Of a stretch of 64,000 nt of DNA, positions 1-10,400 are shown in pieces (the first letter of the stretch is position 1; every line of letters starts with the position of its first letter). Both the position numbers and the translations under genes were made by a program. A model generated the notes under the pieces. It saw nothing but the letters and a program-made list of their open reading frames with translations. It was not told the DNA's origin and ran no database searches. Source of the DNA: Streptococcus cristatus (GTDB taxonomy: Bacteria; Bacillota; Bacilli; Lactobacillales; Streptococcaceae); the NCBI RefSeq assembly GCF_001578775.1, contig NZ_KQ969062.1, positions 1,525,594 through 1,589,593 of the forward strand, written 5' to 3'.

Positions 1-2138
1 GGTTGCAAGACATCCCAACCAAAGAGAGTTGCTAAGAAAATAGTCAGCACTTCAGCCGTATTAGCTGAAAGAAGGTATTGAATGGTCTTTTGAATGTTTG
101 AGAAGACCTTTCGTCCTTCTTCGACTGCGACGATAATGGTTGCAAAGTTATCATCCGCAAGAATCATGTCTGATGCACCCTTAGAAACCTCTGTACCAGT
201 GATTCCCATACCGATACCGATGTCGGCTGTTTTCAGAGCTGGAGCATCATTAACACCGTCCCCTGTCATAGCAACGACCTTACCTTGGTTTTGCCAAGCC
301 TTCACGATACGAACCTTATGCTCAGGAGAAACCCGGGCGTAGACAGAGTATTGACCAACGACTTTTTCAAATTCTTCATCAGACAGTTCGTTGAGTTCAG
401 CACCAGTCAAGACATGGTCTTCCGTATCTCCAGCTTCAATGATTCCCAAGCGCTTAGCAATCGCTTCTGCTGTGTCTTGGTGGTCACCTGTGATCATAAT
501 TGGACGGATTCCCGCTTCTTTAGCAACACGAACTGCTTCTGCCGCTTCGGCACGTTCAGGGTCAATCATCCCAATCAAACCAGTGAAGATCAAGTTGTTT
601 TCAAGTTCTTCAGAAGTGAGGTTTTCTGGAATGCTATCAATAATCTTGTAGGCACCAGCCAGCACGCGCAGAGCTTGGTGAGCCATTTCTGAGTTATTAG
701 ACTTAATCAGCTGAGAAATAGCATCATCAATCTCTGCAACATCTCCAGCCTTATCACGCGCAACACAACGTTTCAAGAGTTGGTCAGGAGCTCCCTTGAC
801 TGCCACGAGGAATTTCCCGTCTGGTAATGGGTGAACGGTAGACATGAGCTTACGGTCTGAGTCAAATGGCAGCTCAGCTACACGAGGATATTTCTCTAAA
901 AATCCTTTAACATCATAGCCCTTGTCCAAGGCATACTGGATGAAGGCTGTTTCCGTTGGGTCACCGATCAGCTTGCCTTCTTGGTCAATCTTGGTATCAT
1001 TGGCTAAGACAACAGAACGTAAGAGCGGCAGCTCCAGTCCAAGTTCAATATCTTGGCCAGCTTCATTCAGGACTCCGTCGTAAAAGACTTTTTCGACCGT
1101 CATCTTATTCATGGTCAGGGTACCGGTCTTATCTGAAGCGATAATTTCAGTTGAACCAAGTGTTTCTACTGCTGGCAATTTACGGACAATCGAATTACGC
1201 TTGGCCAAAACCTGTGTTCCCAAAGCTAGAACGATAGTAACGATAGCTGGCAGACCTTCTGGAATAGCTGCAACTGCAAGAGCAACCGAAGTCATCAGTT
1301 CACCAAGCGGATCTTTTCCTTGAATGAAAACACCGACTACAAAGGTCACCGCAGCAATCACCAAGATAGCATAGGTCAGAACCTTAGACAAATTATTGAG
1401 GTTTTGCTTGAGTGGCGTATCAGTCTCATCTGCATCTTGCAACATGCCTGCGATATGACCGACTTCAGTGTACATACCTGTATTGACAACAACACCTACT
1501 CCTCGTCCATAAGTGACATTGGAGTTTTGGAAGGCCATATTGACCCGGTCGCCAATACCAGCATCTGCAGCTACGTCGACAGTCAAATCTTTTTCAACTG
1601 GCACAGACTCACCCGTCAGAGCTGCTTCTTCGATTTTCAAGGAATTAGCTTCCAAAAGTCGCATATCTGCTGGGACAACGTCACCAGCTTCCAGTCTGAC
1701 AATATCACCAGGTACCAAGTCCTTAGAATCCACTTCTGTGACATGGCCATCACGCAGGACACGCGCAGCTGGGCTAGACATAGATTTGAGAGCCGCAATG
1801 GCTTCTTCAGCTTTGCCTTCTTGATAAACTCCAAAAATTGCGTTAATGATGACAACGGCTAGGATAATCACAGCATCCGCAATATCCTCACCCCCTGACG
1901 TCACGACAGACAAGATAGCCGCTACCAACAAGATGATAATCATCAAATCCTTGAACTGCTCAATGAATTTCATCAAGAGAGTCTTTTTCTCTCCTTCTTC
2001 CAATTCATTGCGACCGTAGTCCGCCAAACGTTGCTGGGCTTGGCTGCTAGTCAACCCTTGTTCGGAAGCTTCCATTGCTTGCAAAACTTCCGCAGGACTC
2101 TGAGTATAAAAAACTTGGCGCTTTTGTTCTTTTGACAA
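1..2138 (-). CDS. mgtA: P-type cation-transporting ATPase (Mn2+/Ca2+ exporter), C-terminus cut by window
   Basis: Integral membrane P2-type ATPase that pumps divalent cations out of the cell. Visible in order: N-terminal cation-ATPase domain ([16 protein letters not shown]), the TGES actuator motif, a membrane segment with PEGLPA, and the phosphorylation motif DKTGT with the Asp near residue 336; the gene runs off the left edge after about 712 codons. The start is a TTG at 2138 behind AAGGAGGAG. It lies directly downstream of a yybP-ykoY (manganese) riboswitch, which in streptococci is known to switch on an Mn/Ca exporter called MgtA; that context, rather than the sequence of the pump alone, suggests manganese efflux. 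A plain Ca2+-ATPase name would also fit the family. Confidence 0.9.
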   Translation of the reverse strand, partial: MSKEQKRQVFYTQSPAEVLQAMEASEQGLTSSQAQQRLADYGRNELEEGEKKTLLMKFIEQFKDLMIIILLVAAILSVVTSGGEDIADAVIILAVVIINAIFGVYQEGKAEEAIAALKSMSSPAARVLRDGHVTEVDSKDLVPGDIVRLEAGDVVPADMRLLEANSLKIEEAALTGESVPVEKDLTVDVAADAGIGDRVNMAFQNSNVTYGRGVGVVVNTGMYTEVGHIAGMLQDADETDTPLKQNLNNLSKVLTYAILVIAAVTFVVGVFIQGKDPLGELMTSVALAVAAIPEGLPAIVTIVLALGTQVLAKRNSIVRKLPAVETLGSTEIIASDKTGTLTMNKMTVEKVFYDGVLNEAGQDIELGLELPLLRSVVLANDTKIDQEGKLIGDPTETAFIQYALDKGYDVKGFLEKYPRVAELPFDSDRKLMSTVHPLPDGKFLVAVKGAPDQLLKRCVARDKAGDVAEIDDAISQLIKSNNSEMAHQALRVLAGAYKIIDSIPENLTSEELENNLIFTGLIGMIDPERAEAAEAVRVAKEAGIRPIMITGDHQDTAEAIAKRLGIIEAGDTEDHVLTGAELNELSDEEFEKVVGQYSVYARVSPEHKVRIVKAWQNQGKVVAMTGDGVNDAPALKTADIGIGMGITGTEVSKGASDMILADDNFATIIVAVEEGRKVFSNIQKTIQYLLSANTAEVLTIFLATLFGWDVLQ

Positions 2139-2176
2139 AATGTCTCCTCCTTTTGATGGGCCTCTTTCAAAATAAA

Positions 2177-2285
2177 CAAAAAAGAGACCTGTCTATTAAC
2201 AAGTCTCGCTATTTCATACAAGGCCGGAAATTTCTTTCGTATTGACGACCTTGTAACGGTAAAACCGTTAGCTACTCCCTTGAGT
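2177..2285 (-). promoter_or_regulatory. yybP-ykoY manganese riboswitch with terminator
   Basis: Read on the minus strand, the leader begins with GGGAGTAGC, followed by a short hairpin (AACGG/CCGTT), then GTCGTCAATACGAAAG, which are conserved pieces of the yybP-ykoY aptamer. A GAGAC/GTCTC hairpin followed by a T run (2177-2207) forms the expression platform. Known behaviour of the class: Mn2+ binding disfavours the terminator and turns the downstream exporter on. Confidence 0.88.
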
Positions 2286-2291
2286 GTATTT

Positions 2292-2319
2292 ATTATACCA
2301 AAATTTTTGTATTTTTCAA
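2292..2319 (-). promoter_or_regulatory. promoter of the riboswitch-mgtA transcript
   Basis: Minus strand: -35 TTGAAA (2314-2319), 16-base spacer, -10 TATAAT (2292-2297). It starts transcription just ahead of the riboswitch. Confidence 0.75.
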
Positions 2320-2329
2320 GGCAGAGCTG

Positions 2330-2734
2330 TTATTTTTCAAACTTTTCTTCCGTCCATTCGATTTTCATCTGATAGGAAGCAAAAAGCTGATCGTCGTCGC
2401 CTCTTTTCAAATCATAGTGAAGTTCCAAAGCCTGATTTTCTGCATCTAAGTGATAGTGCTGAGTATCCGTCACAAACTGTTGAGCACCCAACGGAGTTGG
2501 GATAGATACTAAATGCTGACCATTCTTGATAAAATGAAGAATGGTTTTCGGCTCAGAGAAGCGGGTCATGGTCAGCTTGTCTTCATTAAACTTTAGAACG
2601 ACCTTTTCCTGCTCCTCGCTCTGATAAACCAAATAGTGATTGCTTCCTTTTTTTGTCCATTCTACATCATAGACCTGGTCAATCAACTCCATTTGCTCAT
2701 CTAGTTTAATTTGATTTCTCATTCTAATTTTCAT
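2330..2734 (-). CDS. DUF1934 family protein
   Basis: A 134-residue cytosolic protein beginning MKIRMRNQIKLDEQ, matching the usual start of the DUF1934 (YwiB-like, lipocalin-like beta-barrel) family as I remember it. A longer reading from 2833 exists, but its extra 33 residues would run across the promoter region of the divergent gene, so the internal ATG is preferred; an AAGGA lies rather far (about 13 bases) upstream. No catalytic motif is visible and no function can be assigned. Divergent from the HD phosphohydrolase gene. Confidence 0.72.
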   Translation of the reverse strand: MKIRMRNQIKLDEQMELIDQVYDVEWTKKGSNHYLVYQSEEQEKVVLKFNEDKLTMTRFSEPKTILHFIKNGQHLVSIPTPLGAQQFVTDTQHYHLDAENQALELHYDLKRGDDDQLFASYQMKIEWTEEKFEK

Positions 2735-2836
2735 GATTTTCTCACATTCCTTGTTTCTTTCTTCTATTTTATCAAAAATTTCTTGAGAATTCTTCCTTTC
2801 TACTTCGGGCTTTGAATGTCGCCCACTGAGCATTTA

Positions 2837-2845
2837 TGATATAAT
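2837..2845 (+). promoter_or_regulatory. extended -10 promoter placed for a leaderless transcript
   Basis: TGATATAAT (2837-2845) ends six bases before the ATG at 2852. No good -35 and no ribosome binding site can be placed, so the mRNA probably begins at or next to the ATG. Confidence 0.6.
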
Positions 2846-2851
2846 AGGACT

Positions 2852-4153
2852 ATGGTTGAAAAAGTATTTCGAGATCCCGTCCACAATTATGTGCATGTGG
2901 ATCATCAGGTCATTTATGATTTAATCAATACCAAAGAATTTCAACGGCTGCGCCGCATCAAACAGCTGGGCACTTCTGGCTATACTTTTCACGGCGGGGA
3001 GCACAGCCGTTTTTCGCATTGTCTGGGAGCCTATGAGATTGCCCGACGCATCACCAAGATTTTCAATGAAAAATATAGCGATGTCTGGGATAGTCACGAA
3101 AGCCTGCTAACCATGACAGCCGCTCTCCTGCATGACTTGGGACATGGCGCTTATTCACATACTTTTGAACGCCTCTTTGATACCGATCATGAGGACATTA
3201 CGCGGCAAATCATCACCAGTCCTGAGACAGAGATTCATCAAGCCTTGGTGCAGGTTTCGCCGGATTTCGCAGAAAAGGTGGCTAGCGTCATCAACCATAC
3301 CTATCCCAATAAGCAGGTGGTTCAGCTGATTTCCAGCCAAATTGATGTGGATCGGATGGACTACCTCTTACGAGATTCCTTCTTTACTGGCGCTTCCTAT
3401 GGACAATTTGACTTAACCAGAATTTTACGAGTGATCTGTCCTGTAGAGAACGGCATCGCCTTCAAGCGCAATGGCATGCATGCGGTGGAAGACTACGTAG
3501 TCAGCCGCTACCAGATGTACATGCAGGTCTATTTCCACCCGGCCAGCCGAGCTATGGAAGTTCTGCTGCAAAATCTGCTCAAGCGGGCTAAATTTCTCTA
3601 TCCGGCTCAGAAAGATTATTTTGCGCTGTCATCGCCCAATCTCATTCCATTCTTTGAAAACAGAGTAACCCTGCAGGATTATCTGGCCTTGGATGATGGT
3701 GTTATGAATACCTATTTCCAAGTTTGGATGACGAGTCCTGACAAGATTTTATCTGACTTGGCTCAGCGATTTATCAACCGCAAGGTCTTTAAGTCTATCG
3801 TCTTCTCTCAGGAAAACGAAGGGTATTTAGATATTATGCGAGACCTAGTTGGACAGGTTGGTTTTGACCCTGATTACTATACTGCTATCCATCGTAATTT
3901 TGATTTGCCTTACGATTTCTACCGGCCTGACGTTGAAAAACCCCGGACCCAGATAGAAATCCTGCAAAAAGATGGCAGCTTAGCAGAACTGTCCAGCCTG
4001 TCTCCTATCGTTCATTCGCTAGCCGGGACCAGACAGGGCGATAATCGCTTCTACTTCCCCAAGGAAATGCTGGCAGATACAGGACTTTTCAGCGAAAAAA
4101 ACCAGACCTTTATGCACTATATCAAAAACGACCAATTTACCTACGGAGAATAA
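2852..4153 (+). CDS. HD-domain phosphohydrolase (YwfO/dGTPase-like)
   Basis: A 433-residue HD superfamily phosphohydrolase. Metal-binding signatures are clear: HGGEHSRFSH near residues 47-56, LLHDLGHG with H94-D95, and DVDRMDYLLRDS further on. Relatives (Bacillus YwfO type) are dNTP/nucleotide phosphohydrolases; the substrate here is not known. Length is normal for the family. The following HAD phosphatase starts one base after this gene's stop, so they are co-transcribed, with murM-murN behind them. The start has no ribosome binding site but a -10 six bases upstream (leaderless candidate). Confidence 0.88.
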   Translation: MVEKVFRDPVHNYVHVDHQVIYDLINTKEFQRLRRIKQLGTSGYTFHGGEHSRFSHCLGAYEIARRITKIFNEKYSDVWDSHESLLTMTAALLHDLGHGAYSHTFERLFDTDHEDITRQIITSPETEIHQALVQVSPDFAEKVASVINHTYPNKQVVQLISSQIDVDRMDYLLRDSFFTGASYGQFDLTRILRVICPVENGIAFKRNGMHAVEDYVVSRYQMYMQVYFHPASRAMEVLLQNLLKRAKFLYPAQKDYFALSSPNLIPFFENRVTLQDYLALDDGVMNTYFQVWMTSPDKILSDLAQRFINRKVFKSIVFSQENEGYLDIMRDLVGQVGFDPDYYTAIHRNFDLPYDFYRPDVEKPRTQIEILQKDGSLAELSSLSPIVHSLAGTRQGDNRFYFPKEMLADTGLFSEKNQTFMHYIKNDQFTYGE

Positions 4154-4154
4154 T

Positions 4155-4964
4155 ATGTCTATCAAATTAGTTGCCGTTGACATTGACGGCACCCTTGTAA
4201 ATAACCAAAAAGAAATCACTCCTGAAGTCTTTAGCGCTGTTCAGGATGCCAAGGCTGCTGGCGTTAAAATCGTCATTGCAACCGGTCGTCCTATTGCGGG
4301 TGTTCAAAAGCTTCTCGAGGAGCTAGAGCTTAATCAGCCAGACAACTATGTCGTTACCTTCAACGGCGGACTGGTGCAGGATACTGTCACAGGTCAAGAA
4401 TTGATCAAAGAAACACTGACCTACGATGACTATCTGGATATCGAGCTGCTCGGGCGAAAATTAGGCGTTCACATGCATGCCATCACCAAGGACGGTATTT
4501 ATACAGCCAATCGTAACATTGGCAAGTACACTGTTTATGAGTCCAACTTGGTCAACATGCCGATCTTCTATCGCACACCTGAAGAAATGGCCAATAAAGA
4601 AATCGTCAAGTGCATGTATGTCGATAAGCCAGAAATTTTGGACGCAGCCATTGCCAAGCTTCCACTGGAATTAACCAAAAAATATACACTAGTTAAATCA
4701 GCTCCTTTCTATCTAGAAATTGTCAAAAAAACTGTCAATAAAGGGGCTGCTATCCTCCATCTAGCTGAAAAACTTGGCTTAAGCAAGGAGCAGACCATGG
4801 CTATTGGTGATGAAGAAAACGACCGCGCCATGCTAGAAGCAGTCGGCTCCCCTGTTGTCATGGAAAACGGTAAGGAAGAACTCAAGAAAATCGCCAAATA
4901 TATCACCAAATCAAACGACGAATCCGGCGTAGCACACGCTATTAGAGAGTGGGTTTTAAAATAA
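4155..4964 (+). CDS. Cof-type HAD-superfamily sugar/nucleotide phosphatase
   Basis: A 269-residue haloacid-dehalogenase hydrolase of the Cof (IIB) subfamily. Motif I is DIDGTLVN near the N-terminus with the nucleophile Asp; ATGRP is motif II; the C-terminal GDEENDRAML is motif IV; the cap domain sits between. Such proteins dephosphorylate sugar phosphates or cofactors in the cytosol; the substrate is not readable. It follows the HD gene after one base and its TAA overlaps the ATG of murM (TAATG), so it is part of a four-gene run into cell-wall genes. Confidence 0.88.
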   Translation: MSIKLVAVDIDGTLVNNQKEITPEVFSAVQDAKAAGVKIVIATGRPIAGVQKLLEELELNQPDNYVVTFNGGLVQDTVTGQELIKETLTYDDYLDIELLGRKLGVHMHAITKDGIYTANRNIGKYTVYESNLVNMPIFYRTPEEMANKEIVKCMYVDKPEILDAAIAKLPLELTKKYTLVKSAPFYLEIVKKTVNKGAAILHLAEKLGLSKEQTMAIGDEENDRAMLEAVGSPVVMENGKEELKKIAKYITKSNDESGVAHAIREWVLK

Positions 4965-6178
4965 TGTTTAGCTACAAAATTGGAATTTCAGCTCAGGAAC
5001 ACGACGATTTTGTCACGGCTCATCCACAGGCCAATCTCTTGCAGAGCGCAGTCTGGGCTCAAATCAAGGACAACTGGGGAAATGAACGCTTGGGCTTCTA
5101 TAAAGACGGCCACTTGGTTGCTGCAGCCAGTGTCCTAATCAAGCCACTGCCCTTAGGGATGACCATGCTTTATATCCCGCGCGGTCCCATCATGGACTAT
5201 AGTGATAAAGAGCTGCTGACCTTTGTTTTGGCGTCGCTCAAGAAATTTGCCAAGGAGAAAAAAGCGCTCTTTGTCAAGTTTGACCCTAGCCTCTTTCTGG
5301 CAGAAAGCAAGGTAGGCGGCGAATTGCAAGACAAGGCAGAAACGATTGAGCTGATTCAAGATCTGCAACAAGCTGGAGCTGTCTGGGTCGGACGGACTGA
5401 GTCTCTGGACGAAACCATCCAGCCTCGCTTGCAGGCCAATATCCATAAAGAAGATTTCAGCGAAGAGTTGCTTTCTAAAAGTACTCGCCAAGCCATTCGT
5501 ACTGCCCGTAACAAAGGCATTCAAATCCAATTTGGTGGAGCTGAATTACTGGATGACTTTTCAGCCCTGATGAAGAAAACGGAAAATAGGAAAAACATCC
5601 ACCTGCGCGGCAAAGACTATTATCAAAAACTCTTGGATACTTATCCTGATCACTCCTACATCACCTTGTCCAGCATTGATCTAAAGGCACGCTTGGATGA
5701 CTTGCAGGCTCAGCTGACCAAGACACTCCAAGAAGCAGAGAAATTTACCGAGAAAACCAAGCCTAGCAAGATTGAGAATAACCAGCAAGAACAGAAACGC
5801 CTCCAAGAAGAGATTGACTTTCTGCAGGACAAAATCAGCCAAGGGGCTACTGTCGTTCCCCTGTCTGGCACTCTGGTCTTAGAATACGGCAAGACCTCTG
5901 AAAATATCTATGCAGGAATGGACGAGGAATACCGTCGTTACCAACCAGCTATCATCACTTGGTACGAAACGGCCAAACATGCTTTTGAGCGCGGAGCGGA
6001 TTGGCAAAATATGGGTGGAATCGAAAATGACCTCAAGGGTGGACTCTACAGCTTTAAATCCAAGTTCAATCCAACCATTGAGGAATTTGCTGGTGAGTTT
6101 AACCTGCCAACTAATCCCCTCTACCACCTCTCTAATCTGGCCTACACTCTCAGAAAGAAACTGCGCAGCAAGCATTAA
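4964..6178 (+). CDS. murM: peptidoglycan branched-peptide aminoacyltransferase MurM-like (FemX family)
   Basis: A 404-residue FemABX protein, similar along its whole length to pneumococcal MurM as I recall it (PRGPIMDYSDKELL, STRQAIRTARNKG, NPTIEEFAGEF). MurM uses aminoacyl-tRNA to attach the first residue of the interpeptide bridge to lysine of lipid II at the membrane face. The coiled-coil arm (about residues 240-285, rich in Q, E and K) is the usual tRNA-synthetase-like insert. A GTG at 4949 would add five residues; the ATG overlapping the previous stop is preferred. Which amino acid (Ser or Ala) is added cannot be read from sequence. Confidence 0.88.
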   Translation: MFSYKIGISAQEHDDFVTAHPQANLLQSAVWAQIKDNWGNERLGFYKDGHLVAAASVLIKPLPLGMTMLYIPRGPIMDYSDKELLTFVLASLKKFAKEKKALFVKFDPSLFLAESKVGGELQDKAETIELIQDLQQAGAVWVGRTESLDETIQPRLQANIHKEDFSEELLSKSTRQAIRTARNKGIQIQFGGAELLDDFSALMKKTENRKNIHLRGKDYYQKLLDTYPDHSYITLSSIDLKARLDDLQAQLTKTLQEAEKFTEKTKPSKIENNQQEQKRLQEEIDFLQDKISQGATVVPLSGTLVLEYGKTSENIYAGMDEEYRRYQPAIITWYETAKHAFERGADWQNMGGIENDLKGGLYSFKSKFNPTIEEFAGEFNLPTNPLYHLSNLAYTLRKKLRSKH

Positions 6179-6192
6179 CAGAAAGGAAGCCT

Positions 6193-7428
6193 ATGACCTT
6201 TAAACTTCTCAGCCAAGAAGAATTTATCCAGCATACCTCAGCTAGCTCCCAACGCTCTTTTATGCAGACCGTGGAAATGGCAGAGCTGCTGAGCAAGCGG
6301 GGCTTCAGTACCCAGTATGTCGGCTACACTGACCCGCAGGGACAGGTAGTGGTATCAGCTGTCCTCTACAGTATGCCTATGACTGGCGGCCTTCATATGG
6401 AAATCAACTGCGGTCCTGTCTCTACTGATGCTCAATACCTGACTCCCTTCTATCAAGCTTTGCAAGCCTATGCTAAAAAAGAAGGCGCTCTAGAGCTCAT
6501 CATCAAGCCCTATGAAACATACCAGATTTTTGACAGCAATGGTCAGCCCACTTCTAATGAAAAAGCCGAGCTTATCCAGCAACTGACTGACTTGGGCTTT
6601 GACTTTGACGGCCTACAGACAGGTTATCCAGGCGGAGAGCCTGATTGGCATTATGTCAAAGACTTAGCTAGTCTGACGGAGAAAAACTTGCTCAAATCCT
6701 TCAGTAAAAATGGTAAGGCGACTGTCAAAAAGGCGAATACCTTTGGTATCAAGCTAAAAAGACTAGAACGTGACCAACTCAGCGTTTTCAAAGATATCAC
6801 AGCTGCCACTTCTGACCGGCGGGAATACAATGACAAGCCACTAGACTACTATCAAGATTTTTATGATAGCTTTGGTCAGCAAGCGGACTTCATGATAGCT
6901 ACCCTTAACTTCAAGGACTATCTTCAAAACTTACAAAAGGATCAAGAGAAACTGGGCCAGAAAATTCAAAAACTGCAGGCGGACTTGGAAAATAATCCTC
7001 AATCTGAAAAGAAGCAAAATCAGCTGCGAGAACTTTCCAGTCAGTTTGACAGCTTTGAAACTCGCAAAGCAGAGGCCCAAGAGCTGATTGACAAGTACGG
7101 CGACCAAGACCAGGTCCTGGCTGCCAGCCTCTTTATCTACACTCCTCAGGAAGCGACCTATCTTTTCAGCGGCTCCTATCCTGAGTTTAACAAATTCTAC
7201 GCCCCTGCCCTGCTGCAGGAATACGTTATGACCGAAAGCATCAAGAGAGGCATTCCATTTTATAATTTCCTCGGCATCATGGGAATTTTCGACGGTTCTG
7301 ACGGTGTTCTGCGCTTCAAACAGAACTTTAACGGCTTTATCATCCGAAAAATGGGGACTTTCCGTTATTATCCTAACCCTCTCAAATTTAAGCTGCTTCA
7401 GTTCATAAAAAAAATTCTAAGACGTTAA
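6193..7428 (+). CDS. murN: peptidoglycan branched-peptide aminoacyltransferase MurN-like (FemX family)
   Basis: A 411-residue second FemABX protein, 14 bases behind MurM and preceded by GAAAGGAAG. It resembles pneumococcal MurN (QRSFMQTVEMAELL, MTGGLHMEINCGP, YPGGEPDWHYVKD) and carries the same central coiled-coil arm. By homology it adds the second residue of the dipeptide bridge, usually L-Ala, after MurM has acted. The order murM-murN is the same as in S. pneumoniae. The operon ends at the hairpin right after its stop. Confidence 0.88.
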   Translation: MTFKLLSQEEFIQHTSASSQRSFMQTVEMAELLSKRGFSTQYVGYTDPQGQVVVSAVLYSMPMTGGLHMEINCGPVSTDAQYLTPFYQALQAYAKKEGALELIIKPYETYQIFDSNGQPTSNEKAELIQQLTDLGFDFDGLQTGYPGGEPDWHYVKDLASLTEKNLLKSFSKNGKATVKKANTFGIKLKRLERDQLSVFKDITAATSDRREYNDKPLDYYQDFYDSFGQQADFMIATLNFKDYLQNLQKDQEKLGQKIQKLQADLENNPQSEKKQNQLRELSSQFDSFETRKAEAQELIDKYGDQDQVLAASLFIYTPQEATYLFSGSYPEFNKFYAPALLQEYVMTESIKRGIPFYNFLGIMGIFDGSDGVLRFKQNFNGFIIRKMGTFRYYPNPLKFKLLQFIKKILRR

Positions 7429-7454
7429 AAAACCAAGGTTTCCCTTGGTTTTTT
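7427..7454. terminator. bidirectional intrinsic terminator
   Basis: AACCAAGG-tttc-CCTTGGTT flanked by A and T runs, between the convergent murN and lysin genes; it can serve both strands. Confidence 0.85.
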
Positions 7455-7460
7455 GTGTGT

Positions 7461-10400
7461 TTATCTATAACGAGGTGATGCAAAACCACGGATATTTCCA
7501 TGACCAATACGGTAAGTATTGCGTTTAACTTCGTCGTTACTGTTACCTTCAATCGTGTGAATGATGCCATTTTCGACTTTTTCGACAATACCGATATGAT
7601 CAGCCCATCCATCGTTTTGCTGGCTATTTTGATCCCAGTTAAAGGTGATAATATCACCCGCTTTAGGGGTAGAATTACCATCTTCATTCCAGATACCTAG
7701 ACGTTTAAAGATGTGAATATGACGCTCAACACCGCACTCGCGACCTATAAGATCGCTCAAGCCTTCTCTTTGGAAAATAACTGTCGTGAAAATATCGCAC
7801 CAGTCATCTGAATTCTTCACAGCATAACCGACTGGTAGCGGTCTAACGCTATTATAGTCATTAACCAGACGATGGTGCTCAGCACTGCCTCCCTTGACGC
7901 CAACCATCGCTGCTGCTGCTGCAAGAACACGATCACGCTGACTGCTAGACGCTTGAGGATGTTTAATAGAAACCGTAGTTTTCTCTCCACCAGCTCCTTG
8001 CAGCTGATTGCGATTATTCAAGTAATATAGGTGAACATTGTACTCGCCTTGGCTATTTTTATGGTCTCTTGCATAAACATGCTTGCGATAAGTACCGTCA
8101 GCTTGGCGTTCCGCCGTATACCATTGAATATCATCTTGTCCATTTTGACTGGACCAAGTTGGCAAATAGACTGTTTTGACACCTTCTGGAGCTACAACAC
8201 CAGAAACGACGATATCAAATTCACCAGTTTCATTGTTTTTATTTTGGATACTGATTTTTCCCTGTGGTTTCTCCACTGTCGCAATGGAAACCTTAGTTGT
8301 TGTGCCACCGACACCAACCATCTTGCCGTCGTTTTGGATATAGTACAAGTGGACACTGTAGTCGCCGACAGAATTTTTGTGTTCGCTAGCACGAACGGTG
8401 AATTTATATGTACCGTCTGACTGTTTCTGTGCCTTGTGCCAGATGATGTCATCTTGACCATTCTCATTTGACCAAGTTGGAAGCAAGACTTCACGAACGC
8501 CTTGCGGACTAGAAACATCGGATACGATCACATCGAATGTGCCGGTCTTGGGATTGTTGTTGGCAATAGTCAGCTTGCCTTCTGGTTTAGCAGCTGAAGC
8601 AAGGCTAACCTTAGTCGTTGTACCACCAACGCCGACTAACTTGCCGTCGTTTTGGATATAGTACAAGTGGACACTGTAGTCACCAACGGAATTCTTATGC
8701 TCGCTAGCACGGACGGTGAATTTATATGTACCGTCTGACTGTTTCTGTGCTTTGTGCCAGATGATGTCATCTTGTCCCTGTTCATTTGACCAAGTTGGAA
8801 GCAAGACTTCACGAACACCTTGCGGGCTAGAAACCTCGGACACGATCACATCGAATGTACCCGTCTTGGGATTGTTATTGGCAATAGTCAGCTTGCCTTC
8901 TGGTTTCGCAACGGAGACCTTAGTCGTTGTACCACCGACACCAACTAACTTGCCGTCATTTTGAATATAGTACAAGTGGACACTGTAGTCGCCGACAGAG
9001 TTCTTATGCTCACTGGCACGAACGGTAAATTTATATGTACCGTCTGACTGTTTCTGTGCTTTGTGCCAGATGATGTCATCTTGTCCCTGTTCATTTGACC
9101 AAGTTGGAAGCAAGACTTCACGAACACCTTGCAGGCTAGAAACCTCGGACACGATCACATCGAATGTACCCGTCTTGGGATTGTTATTGGCAATAGTCAG
9201 CTTGCCTTCTGGTTTCGCAACGGAGACCTTAGTCGTTGTACCACCGACACCAACTAACTTGCCATCATTTTGAATATAGTACAAGTGGACACTGTAGTCG
9301 CCGACAGAGTTCTTATGCTCACTGGCACGAACGGTGAATTTGTATGTACCGTCTGACTGTTTCTGTGCCTTGTGCCAAATGATGTCATCTTGACCATTCT
9401 CATTTGACCAAGTCGGAAGCAAGACTTCACGAACACCTTGCGGGCTAGAAACCTCGGACACGATCACATCGAATGTACCCGTCTTGGGATTGTTATTGGC
9501 AATAGTCAGCTTGCCTTCTGGTTTCGCAGCTGAAGCAAGGCTAACCTTAGTCGTTGTACCACCGACGCCGACCAACTTGCCATCACCTTGAACGTAATAC
9601 AAATGAACATTGTATTCGCCCGTAGAGCCTTTATGGTTGGCAGCATTCACTGTCAGCTTATAAGTCCCGTTGGCTTGCTTCGTTGCAGTGTACCAAACAA
9701 TATCATCTTGCCCACGCTCACTAGACCAAGTAGGAAGTTTAACTTCCTGAACTCCATGTGGTGCGGAAACTTCGGAAACAACGACATCAAATGTACCAGT
9801 TTTTGGATTATTATTTTGAATACTAATCTTACCTGTCAGCGGTTGTTTGACCAAAGTAGCTCTAGCTGTAAATCTACCAGAGTAGTCAATACTTTGGTCG
9901 AAAACATGCTTACCAGAAAGCAGCTGTGCTTGAGAAGTAAATTGCCAAGCTCCTGCTCTGCTATTGTACTTCAAATTTTTAGCATCATTTGCACTTAGCT
10001 TCGGTGCTGGATACTGAGCAATCCAAAAATTATCAAGGCCAAAGAGAGATGTATTGATTGAACCTTTGTGGCGTAGGTTATTCTGGTCAACCCAGCTAGC
10101 GCTCGTGTAATACATCAGATTTGCATATCCCTGCTTGCGCATTTCATCTGCCCAAGCCTGAGTATGCTGGTTGATCCCCGATTGCATTTTAGGGTCTTCC
10201 ATGTCATTGACCATGACTGTATTTTTAGGCAAGGACAGTTTATTAGCAAAAGCAGCATAGTAACGAGCCTCTGCCCTGGCTTCTGCATCATTTGTATAAT
10301 GCGAGAAGGCATAGGTTGACACTTGCAAACCAGCTGCTTGCGCATTTCGAACCTGAGACTCAGCATAAGGATTTGTATAGTGGGTTCCTTCTGTCAGTTT

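Noticed and set aside
8270..9530. Intergenic or CRISPR-like repeats
   Set aside because: The repeats are in-frame protein-coding modules of about 309-318 bases, not a CRISPR array.
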